From: Paracoccaceae bacterium
Lineage (GTDB): Bacteria > Pseudomonadota > Alphaproteobacteria > Rhodobacterales > Rhodobacteraceae
Assembly (NCBI GenBank): GCA_009773375.1
Contig: WRPH01000006.1
Location: forward strand, 124,001 to 188,000
Direction: 5' to 3'
DNA: 64,000 bases
The notes under the pieces: model-generated
Databases searched by the model: none
The model's input: only the letters and a program-made list of their open reading frames with translations
What the model was told of the DNA's origin: nothing
Made by a program: the position numbers and the translations under genes
Shown: one piece after another, positions 54,135 to 63,500 of the stretch
Layout of the letters: each line of letters starts with the position of its first letter
Position numbering within the stretch: position 1 is the stretch's first letter

Positions 54135-54162
54135 TTTACATATTTATGAACCTGTTTAGTAT
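54135..54162 (+). promoter_or_regulatory. candidate promoter for the P450 operon
   Basis: TTTACA (54135-54140) and TAGTAT (54157-54162) are separated by 16 bases in the AT-rich divergent region between the amidotransferase and P450 genes. They match sigma-70 boxes at five and four of six positions. The expected start lies about 30 bases before the P450 ATG. AGGA near 54190 serves as ribosome-binding site. No palindrome like that at the tetR gene is visible here. Confidence 0.4.
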
Positions 54163-54197
54163 ATTTTCAAATCAGCATTCCGGCAAGCGAGGAAATC

Positions 54198-55445
54198 ATG
54201 ACGGTCTGGACCCCCACCGACGACGGCCACGCCGATCTGACCAACCACGACAGCTTTCTGAACGGCGCGCCGCACAACACCTTCGCCCGCATGCGCCGCG
54301 AAGACCCGATGGCCTGGACCCCCTACGCGCAGGGCGAAAGCTTCTGGTCGGTCACCCGCCACGCCGACATTCTCGAACTCAACCGCCAGTCCGACCTGCT
54401 GTCTTCGGCGCGCGGCATCCGGATCGAGGATCAGACCTATGAAGAATACCTCGCACGCCGCACCTTTCAGGAAATGGACGGTGCCGAACATATGGCCGTC
54501 CGCATCCGCGTCGCCAAAGCCTTCTCGCGCCCGGTGATCGCCCAGTTCGAGGATGTCGTCCGTCAGATCTGCAACGACATTCTCGATGAAACCCTGCACA
54601 AAGGCACGTTCGACGCCACCACCGACATCGCCCGGCAACTGCCGATGCGCATGCTTGGCCGCATCATCGGCACGCCGGATGAAGACCTGCCGTGGCTGGT
54701 GGAAAAGGGCGACAGCCTGATCGCCAACACCGACCCCGAATTCACCTCCCACGTCCTCGACAAGATGACCACCGACGAATTCCGCATGATGCCGTTCAAC
54801 TCCCCCGCCGGGGCAGAGCTGTTCGTCTACGCCAAGGACCTGCTGGCGAAAAAGGCCGCCTCGGGCGACACCTCGGGCATCCTGCCGCTGATCCTTGCCC
54901 CCGGCGCGGATGGCTCCACCATGCCGGAACACGAATTCCGCAATTTCTTCTGCCTGCTGGTCGCCGCTGGCAATGACACCACCCGCTACTCCATCGCCGC
55001 CGGTCTGCAAGCGCTGGCCCACCAGCCCGAACTGCTGCCGCACCTGCAAACCAACACCGTCTGGGATAGCGCGCCGGATGAAATCATCCGCTGGGGTTCC
55101 GCCACGCAATACTTCCGCCGCACCGCCACCCGCGATTTCGAATATCACGGCAAGCAGGTCAAGGCCGGGCAGAAGGTGGTCTACTGGTGGGTCTCCGGCA
55201 ACCGCGACGAGACCGCCTTCCAGGACCCGATGCGCGTCGACTTCGCCCGCCAGAACAACCGCCACGTCGCCTTCGGTCAGGGCGGCCCGCATGTCTGCCT
55301 TGGCATGTGGCTGGCCCGACTGGAGGTGCGCGTACTGTTCGAAGAGCTTGCCAAACGCCTCCGCTCCATCGAACCTGCCGGAGAGCAGAAGTTCCTGCGC
55401 TCCAACTTCGTCGGCGGCATCAAGTCTTTGCCGGTGACAGTGCAC
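54198..55445 (+). CDS. cytochrome P450 (class I, soluble)
   Basis: From its ATG at 54198 the gene ends near 55454, giving 418 residues, the size of soluble bacterial P450s. The oxygen-activation helix reads LLVAAGNDTTRYSIAAGL, the ExxR pair is in DEIIRW, and the heme loop is FGQGGPHVCLG with Cys367 as the iron ligand. It needs electrons from a ferredoxin such as the one at 56.9 kb. Linked to a DgcA-like flavoprotein and an amide ligase, it may hydroxylate or N-dealkylate an amine or its conjugate. It is 28 bases before the ligase gene. Confidence 0.93.
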
Positions 55446-55482
55446 CTACAATAAGCGGCCAAAGAGCCACAGGGAGTATCCG

Positions 55483-56784
55483 ATGACCGACCACCCCCCG
55501 CGCCTGCGCGCGATGTTCTGCGATCATCTGTCGATCATGCGCGGCAAATATCTGCCCGCAGCCAAGATCCGCGATGATGAAAGCCGCTTCGCCCGCCCGA
55601 CCTTTTCCGTCCATTACGATAAAGACCTGCTGATCGAGGCCCCCGGCACCCTGTGCCTGCAAGGCATCCCCGATATGGCGCTGCGCTGGAAGGGCGATGA
55701 AATCCGCCAGGGATGGGAGCCGAACACCAAGATCGTCACCGGCGATCTTTACGCAGGCGACGGCAGCGAAATCCCGATGTGCCCCCGCCTCGCCCTCAAA
55801 CGCGCGGTGGCGGCATGGGAGGCGCATGGCCTGACCCCAAAAGTCGGCATCGAACTCGAAGCATACGCCTTCACCCGCGCCGATGACGGCAGCCTTGCGC
55901 CCTACGACACCCCCGGCGGCGTCGTCTATGGCACCGGCAATTTCACCGACCCGCGCGGCGTTACCACCGCGATCTGGAACAAGGCGCAGGAAATCGGCCT
56001 GCCACTCGATCTGATCACCGCCGAATATGACATGCCGCAATATGAATTCACCCTGACCTTCGACACCGCCGTCGAACATGTCGATACCGTGGTGCTGTTC
56101 CGGCAGATGGCGCGCGAAATTGCCTTTGATCACGGCCTCATCCTGACCTTCCTGCCCAAACCAATTCCCGGCAAAGGTGGCTCAGGCATGCATATCAACC
56201 TGTCCTTCACCGATCACAACGGCGCCAACGCGCTGGCCAATGGCGATCATGGCGACCCTGCCAACCTCAACGATCTGGCGAAAGGCTGCATCGCCGGCTG
56301 GATGCGGCACCACAAGGCGATGGCCGGGCTGATGGCCCCCAACGCGCAATCCTACAACCGGCTGCAACCGGCCAGCTTGTCGGGCTATTGGTGCAACTGG
56401 GGCGGCGACAACCGCAACGTCACCGTCCGGCTTTCTGCCGAAGGCGGCAAGAAAGCCCGGCTTGAACACCGCATGGCCGACGCCGCTTCAAACCCTTACA
56501 CCGCCGTGGCCACCGTGCTGCAAGCCGCGCTGCTGGGCTATGAGGGTAAATATCCGCTGCAACCCTTGGAAACCGGCGACGGCTTTACCGGCAACGACGC
56601 CAGCCACGGCACCGCCGCCACCCTGACCGAGGCGCTGAACGACCTTGCCGCCGATACCGCCCTGTCAAACGCCGTCGGCGCGGGCCTTGTGGAAAACCAC
56701 CTGTTCATGAAACGCGCCGAGGTCGAAAAAACCGCCAACCTCGAATCCGAAGCGCTGCGTGACTGGTATATCTGGTATCTCTGA
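55483..56784 (+). CDS. glutamine-synthetase-family ligase (GlnA-like, probably gamma-glutamyl-amide synthetase)
   Basis: The 433-residue protein has the C-terminal catalytic domain of type I-like glutamine synthetase: metal Glu residues in VGIELEAYAF and DMPQYEFTL, the phosphate region KPIPGKGGSGMHINLSF, and the substrate region AQSYNRLQPASLSGY with NRNVTVRLSAEG. The N-terminal beta-grasp half is short and diverged (MFCDHLSIMRGKYLPA). Divergent members attach glutamate to amines such as isopropylamine, aniline or putrescine, not to ammonia. It follows the P450 gene closely. Amide ligase activity is inferred from context. Confidence 0.86.
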   Translation: MTDHPPRLRAMFCDHLSIMRGKYLPAAKIRDDESRFARPTFSVHYDKDLLIEAPGTLCLQGIPDMALRWKGDEIRQGWEPNTKIVTGDLYAGDGSEIPMCPRLALKRAVAAWEAHGLTPKVGIELEAYAFTRADDGSLAPYDTPGGVVYGTGNFTDPRGVTTAIWNKAQEIGLPLDLITAEYDMPQYEFTLTFDTAVEHVDTVVLFRQMAREIAFDHGLILTFLPKPIPGKGGSGMHINLSFTDHNGANALANGDHGDPANLNDLAKGCIAGWMRHHKAMAGLMAPNAQSYNRLQPASLSGYWCNWGGDNRNVTVRLSAEGGKKARLEHRMADAASNPYTAVATVLQAALLGYEGKYPLQPLETGDGFTGNDASHGTAATLTEALNDLAADTALSNAVGAGLVENHLFMKRAEVEKTANLESEALRDWYIWYL

Positions 56785-56809
56785 CCACCCCCAGAAACCG
56801 CCCCCGCAT

Positions 56810-56890
56810 TTCATCTGTCCTCAAATATCCTGGGGGTCAGGTCACATTGGCCGCTGGCCAATGTGACTAGGGGGCTAGCCCCCGGTTCCC
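56810..56890. terminator. two hairpins in a TTCATCT/G-rich intergenic element
   Basis: TTCATCT (56810-56816) is followed by an A-rich ATATCCTGGGGG and then two hairpins: GTCACATTGGCC (56841-56852) with GGCCAATGTGAC (56856-56867), a perfect 12-base stem with a 3-base loop, and the palindrome GGGGGCTAGCCCCC (56870-56883). It matches the organisation of the element at 53386-53446 and lies between the ligase and ferredoxin genes. It likely reduces or ends transcription from the ligase, with the ferredoxin expressed at a different level. Confidence 0.6.
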
Positions 56891-56912
56891 ACCCCCAAAA
56901 CCGGAGCCAACC

Positions 56913-57224
56913 ATGCAAGCCACCTGGCATCTCCCCGACGGCCGCCAAGTCACCGCCAGCGTCCCCGAAGGCCAAACCCTGATGGAGGCCGCCCGCGCCA
57001 ACAACATCCCCCACATTCTGGGCGATTGCGGCGGCAACCTCGCCTGCGCCACCTGCCACGTCATCCTCGATGCCGCCTGGGTCGCCAAAGCAGGCTTCCC
57101 CGGCCCGCTGGAAGACCCGATGCTCGACGTCACCGACGTCGAACGCAAACCGCACTCGCGCCTGTCTTGCCAACTCACCATGACCGCCGCGCTTGACGGC
57201 ATCGTGCTGCACATCCCGGCCTAG
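56913..57224 (+). CDS. 2Fe-2S ferredoxin, adrenodoxin type
   Basis: The 103-residue protein has the adrenodoxin-like cluster motif GDCGGNLACATCHV, with Cys spaced C-x5-C-x2-C, and the fourth Cys in SRLSCQLTM. This type reduces bacterial class I P450s, so it probably serves the P450 at 54.2 kb. The gene ends the plus-strand cluster, separated from the ligase by a hairpin element. No ferredoxin reductase gene is in the window; it must come from elsewhere. The ATG is preceded by GGAG. Confidence 0.93.
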   Translation: MQATWHLPDGRQVTASVPEGQTLMEAARANNIPHILGDCGGNLACATCHVILDAAWVAKAGFPGPLEDPMLDVTDVERKPHSRLSCQLTMTAALDGIVLHIPA

Positions 57225-57592
57225 GGCGGGGTTTACCCGCCAAGCCCGCAGGCTCAAGCCCCTGCGATGCGGCTTCAGCTCGGTCGCGGCGATCATCTGC
57301 GTCATCGGAATGGCCGCCCCGTCTCGTCCACGCCCGCCACGATACCGTTTGAAAACCACATCCGCATCAGCAGACACCCCCCTGCAGACGCGCCGTACAG
57401 AACTTCCACGCGGTGAAGCTCGCACTTGGTCACCATCGCCCAGCCCATGACGCCCGGCTCCTGTGCCGGTGGAGCGGGCAACGGTCTGAATTGCTCAGGT
57501 GCGACAGCTCTGCTGTGCAGTTTGCCATTCCGGTTTGGCACCGAAAATCATGCGCCCAAAATGCCGAACCCATCGGCAATCTCCGCCATGGG
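57225..57592. other. 368-base region without a recognisable gene
   Basis: This stretch separates the ferredoxin gene from the end of the glucan synthase gene, which converges on it. It starts with a small hairpin-like GGCGGGGTTTACCCGCC (57226-57242) just past the ferredoxin stop, which may serve as terminator. The remainder is broken frames in both strands. A minus-strand reading of up to 79 residues (57302-57541) has the look of a decayed gene but matches no family I know. It may be a remnant of a lost gene or mobile element. Confidence 0.4.
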
Positions 57593-60500
57593 TTAAACCA
57601 GCAAAATCTCCAACTGGCCCTGCACCGCTGTTTTGAGCAAGGTCAGTTTGCCATCCACAACCGGCATTGCAGCACCGTTCAGGAATGCGGCAGCAACGCC
57701 GTGTCCAGTTTGGTTGGGATTGCGGATGGTGATATCGCAGCGGGCGGCAGCTTGCCCCAGACTGGCAGAGATCTGCGGCCAGGCCTTCGGAAAGCAGGGA
57801 TCAAAGATCAGGTTATCGCCGGCACGGGTCAGGCCCAGCAGGCCCTCGATCCCGGCGCGGTACATCCATGCGGCAGACCCGGTGTACCACGTCCAGCCGC
57901 CCCGGCCTTCATGTGGCGCGGTGGAATAGACGTCTGCCGCGATAACATAGGGCTCCACCTTGTAGCGCATCGCAGCCTGCGGGGTCAGCGCGTGATTGAT
58001 CGGGTTGATCAGCGCAAACAGCGCCTGCGCGCCATCGCCATCGCCAAGCCGTGCCTTGGCCAGAATGGTCCACATCGCGGCATGGCTATACTGGCCGCCG
58101 TTTTCACGCAAGCCGGGCGGATAGCCCTTGATATAGCCGGGGTCTTTGACAGACTGATCGAACGGCGGGGTGAACAGCAAGGCAAGCCCCGCGTCGGGCC
58201 GGATCAACCGGGCGGTCAGCGACTCCATCGCCGCAGCCGCGCGCGCCGGATCGGCCGCGCCGGACAACACCGCCCAGGATTGCGCGATACTGTCGATCTG
58301 GCATTCCATCGAGGCCGCTGACCCCAGCCGTGTGCCATCGTCATAGCTGCCGCGCTGATACCATGCCCCATCCCAGGCGGTTCGCTCAATCGCCTGCGCC
58401 ACCCGGTCGGCATGGGCCAGCCAAAGCGCGGCGCGGGCGGGATCACGGGCCTGCGCATGCGGGACCATGGCGCGCAGGGTGGTAATCAGGAACCACCCCA
58501 ACCAGACGCTGCTGCCCTGCCCGGCCTCGCCCACGCGGTTCATGCCGTCATTCCAGTCGCCGGTACCGATCAACGGCAGGCCGTTGCTGCCGGTCAGCGC
58601 GATGGCTTGGTCCAGGGCCAGCGCGCAGTGGTCAAACAAGCTGGCGGCTTGGTCCGAGATTTGCGGCAGAAAGAAATCGTCATGCGCGCCGGGGCGCAGC
58701 ACCGGGCCTTCCAGAAAGCGAAGCGGTTCGTCGAAAACCGAAACATCGCCAGACACCTGCACATAGGTCGCTGTAGCGTAGGCCAGCCAGACACGGTCAT
58801 CGGAAATCCGGGTGCGCACGCCCTGACCCGAATGCGGCAACCACCAGTGCTGCACATCCCCTTCCGGGAACTGCCGCGACGCCGCGCGCAGCAGGTGGGC
58901 GCGGGTCAGCGCGGGGCGCAATGCGGTCAGCGCCATGCTATCCTGCAACTGATCGCGAAAACCATAGGCACCGCTGGCCTGATAAAACCCCGCCCGCGCC
59001 CAGATCCGGCAGGACAGGGTCTGATACAGCAGCCAGCCGTTCAGCATGATGTCCATCGCGCGATCAGGCGTCTGGATTTGCACCTCGGTCAGAAGGGCGG
59101 TCCAGTGGGCGGTGACTTCGGCCAGCATCGCATCGGTATCGCGGGCGCGGGTGGCCTTGATCAGCGCCACCGCAGCATCAGCAGAGGCCGCCTGACCCAG
59201 CAGAAAATGCAGATCAACCGTTTCGCCGGGGGCCAGCACGATCTGCCGTTGCAGTGCGGCACAGGCATCCAGCGCAGGCCCGTGGCGACCGGACAGCGGC
59301 GCATGGGTCAGCCCTGCGGGGGCGCTCATCTTGCCGTCTGGGCCCAGAAACTCGGTCCGATCACAGGTCAGGCTGGCAAGATCAGCGCCAAAATCGGCAA
59401 AGGCGGTGCGGTCTGCAAACGCCATCGCGCGCGGGTTCTGCGCCAGAACCGCGCCGGTTTCGGCGTCAACCGCCGTGATGATCTTGCCCGCCGTGGCACT
59501 GCGGGACGTGCCAAGCACCCATTCGGCATAGGCTGTCACCGAAAGCCGCCGCGTGCGGTCTGATTGGTTGTGCAACCGCAGGCGCGTCACCTTCACCGGC
59601 GCGTCCATCGGCACAAATTGCAGCATCTCGGCGCTGATCTGCTGGGCAGAGTGATCAAAGACCGAATAGCCAAAGCCATGACGGCACCGATATTGCCCCA
59701 GGCCGCGGATGGGCAGGGCGGTTGGGGTCCATATCTGCTGGCTGTCCAGATCGTGCAGATAAATCGCCTCGCCCGCCGGATCAATGACGGGATCGTTCGA
59801 CCAGGGGGTCAACTGATTTTCGCGGCTGTTTTCCGACCAGACCGACCCCGACCCGTCGGCCGAAACGCCAAAGCCGAAGCTGGGGTTGGCGATGACATTG
59901 ATCCACGGCGCAGGCGTGGTCTGGCCATTTTGCAGGGTGATCGCATAGTCGCAGCCCTGATTGGCAAAGCCGCCAAGGCCATTGAAGAACTCCAGCGATG
60001 GCTGCACCGAGGCCGCATGCGCTGGCTGTTGCATCGCGCGGATCGGCAGGCGGGCAAGGCGGGGCGGGGCCGTGACCGGCAGGGCGTCCAACTGCGCGCC
60101 AATGCGGCCCCGACTGGCGTGCAGGATGACATCCGCCGCCGCCAGCAGCATGTCCCGCGCCTCGGGCGGCATCAGATCGCTGCGCAAAGTATAGGTCGCG
60201 CCCTGTGCATCCAGCTGCCCCGGTGCCTTCGCCGCGCGCACCGCCGTCTCGATCGCGATCTGCAAATCCTGCACGTAGGACGAGGCGCGGTCGTTCAGGA
60301 TCACCACATCAACGGCGACCTGCCGCATCCGCCAATAGGCCTGCGCCGCCAGAATCTCGCGCAGGCGGGGGCTGTCTTCGGCATCGGTGATGATGAACAG
60401 CACAAGCGGCAGATCACCGGAAATCCCCAAGGCCCACAGCCGCGATTGCGGCCCATCCCCGGCGGCAATCCGGGCCGGGCTGGCCCGCAGGCGGGCATCG

Positions 60501-63500
60501 TTGCGGATCAGCATGCCACCCAGCCGCTGAAAATCGGCCGCATCACCCGGTGCCATGCCATGATGGCGCAGTTGCACCTGGCTTTGCGTCCAGGACAAGG
60601 TGGCCGCCCGATCAAAGGCCGAGGCGTCGCGGTGGCGGTCCACCAGATCCAGCAACGCGTCAGACCTATCTGCCACCATCGTCCAGAAGGTTATACGCGC
60701 CCGCCCACCCGGCGGGATCTGAACCCGCCTGCGCAGACTGAAGATCGGGTCCAGCACCGTGCCGGTGGTGCCGGACAGCGGCGCTTCGGCCATGGCGGCG
60801 GTTGCCATCGATTGGCCCCGCCCAATAAACCGGGCCCGGTCGGATTCGTGTTGCAGCGGCGCGGTTTCCACGCCTTCGACCACCGCGATATGGGCGGCCC
60901 ACACCTCGGGGTCAGATGGGGCGCGACGGCGGCGGGTGGCGATCAGCACACCAAGTTCGGGCAAAAAGTCTGTCACGACAAACATCTTTGAAAATGCCGG
61001 GTGCGACAGATCAGACGCCAAAGGCGCCAGCACCAGCTCGACATAAGAGGTGACATCCACCTCACGCGGATGCCGCCCGGTGTTGGTCAGCGTGACACGC
61101 CGGGCCTCGGCATCATCCTCGCCGGACACGACGATTTCGGTATGGGTGATAAGCTGCGCCGCGTGATGGGTGAAAGCCGCGTGATGGTCGCAGAACACCG
61201 CTGTATGGCCAGGGGCGCGACCGAGAGGCTGCACCGCGCCGGACCATGCAGCCCCGGATTTCACATCGCGCAAATACAGATACGACCCGTAGGCCGCCTG
61301 CGTCGAATCAGACCGCCACCGGGTCACCGCCAGATCGTTCCAGCGGCTGAAGCCCCCGCCCGTCGGCGTCAGCATCACGCTGTAGCTGCCATTTGACAAC
61401 ACATGTGCCGTGGGCCAGAGGTTGGCAGGCGCATCAAAGCGGCGGAAGACCACCGTTTCGCTCTGCTCGACCGGCGAGACCTGCACATCAGCCGCGTGGG
61501 GTGACGCCACCGACGCATCGCGCGGCACGCGTTCCTGCAACAGCAGTTCCACCGCCTTTATCATCGGCTCGGCATGAAAGCGGGCGCGCAGGCGACCTGC
61601 CTGCAACACATTGGCAAGCGCCGTGATGGTCATGCCCTGATGATGCGCCATATAACTGCGCACAATGGCGCATGTGCCGTTTTCGGGCAGACGCGAGGCG
61701 GTGAAATCCAGCGCCTCATAAAAGCCGTAGCGGCTTTGCGCACCCAAAGCCGCCAGCGCCGCAAAGTTCTGCACGGCTGCCTTCGGCTCCACCATCGCAG
61801 CCAGCGCCGTCGCATAGGGCGCAATCACCCGATCCTCGGCCAGCCCGCGTTTCAGCCCCAGCCCCGGCACGCCAAAGTTGGAATATTGATAGGTCATTTC
61901 CAGATCGCGGGCATTGAAGGCGGATTCCGAAATCCCCCAAGGCTGGCTCAACCCTTCGGCATAGTCGCGCTGCCGCTGCACCACGCGGCGGCTGGTCTGA
62001 TCCAGCACCGACCCTGCAGGCGCGCGCATCACCAGCGCAGGCATCAGGTATTCAAACATGCTGCCCGACCACGAAATCAACGCCGAACCAGCGCCGATCG
62101 GTGTAGCGGCACGGCCCAGACGGAACCAGTGCCGGGTCTCGACATCGGCCTTGGAAATCGCGAACAGCGACGCCAACCGCGCCTCGGAGGCCAGCAGATC
62201 ATAGCAGTTCTGGTCCAGCGTGTTGGTGGACACCGTAAAGCCGATCGACAGCAGCTTTTTCTCGGGATGCAGCAGAAAGCGGAAATCCATCGCCAGCGCA
62301 AAGCTGCGGGCCATGGCGGCGACCGCCTGCAACTGGCCCGGTGGTGCCAGCGCCGTGTCGTGGCTGGCGATCAGCGCGCGGGTCCAGAATGCCGCCTCGG
62401 ACGCTTGCGGCAATGTGTCGGCCAGCACCCGCGCCTGCGCGATCAACGCCTCCGTCACACGCTTGGACAGCTGCGCCAACACCTCGGACAGGCCGGGTGC
62501 AGGATCGGCCAACAGCGCCTCTTGCGCCAGAGCCAGCGCGTCTTGCAGCCCCTGCGGTTCGGTCACAGCCGCCGCAGCCCAAGCCTCGCAGGCCTGCGCC
62601 ACCGCGATCAGATGCCCGGCCAGATTGCCGCTATCGACCGACGAGACATAGGCCGGGTCCAGCACGCGCAGATCGCTGGTGTCGTGCCAGTTATAAAGAT
62701 GCCCGCGATGGCGCGGCATCCTTTGCATCGTGTGCAGGGTTTGCTCCAGCCGTGTCGCGGCGTTGGCCTGACTGATCCAACCCATGTCATGCGCCGCCGT
62801 CACCGACAGCAGGTAAAGCCCGATGTTGGTGGGTGAAGTGCGCCGGGCCACGACAGGCTGGGGGATTTCCTGAAAGTTGTCCGGGGGCAGAAAATTGTCG
62901 GCCTCGGTGACAAAGGTTTCGAAATAGCGCCAGGTGCGGCGGGCGATCAGACGCAGGGTCCGGGTGTCGGCACTGGTCAGGCTTTGCTGTGCTGCGGGCT
63001 GGCGTGGCACGCTGATCGCGCGCGCAATCGCCGGGGCGGCCAGCCACATCACAGCAAAAGGCAGCACCACCGACAGGCTTTCGGGGCGCAGGGCATAAGC
63101 CAGCGCGCAGGCCCCAAGGCCCAGAAAAAGCCCGCCCGCATGGCGCAAATATTGGCGCGCCATGGATGGCAGCGCCCCACTGCCCGCATGCGCCGCCGTT
63201 TTCCACTCTAACATGTGCCGCCGACTGCGCAGGCGGAACAGACTGCGCACCACCGCATCCAGCATCGACCAAGCCGTATCCGCCAGCAAAATCAGATTCA
63301 GACCAACCCGCGCGCCCGCCAGCCGGGCGTCTGACCACAGCGCCTCAAGATGGCTGCGCGAGGTGATGCCAGCCCGCCCCGGCAGCACCGCAAAGGGCAA
63401 CGCCATCAGATAGGGCAGCATCAGCATCGCAACCACCGCAACGGTCCAGCCCGCAGCCTGTGGCATCGTCCACCCCAGCAACAATGTAAGCACCGCCAGC

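Noticed and set aside
57302-57541. 79-codon minus-strand frame as a gene
   Set aside because: No ribosome-binding site, no family resemblance and no coupling to neighbours; kept only as a possible remnant in the region entry.
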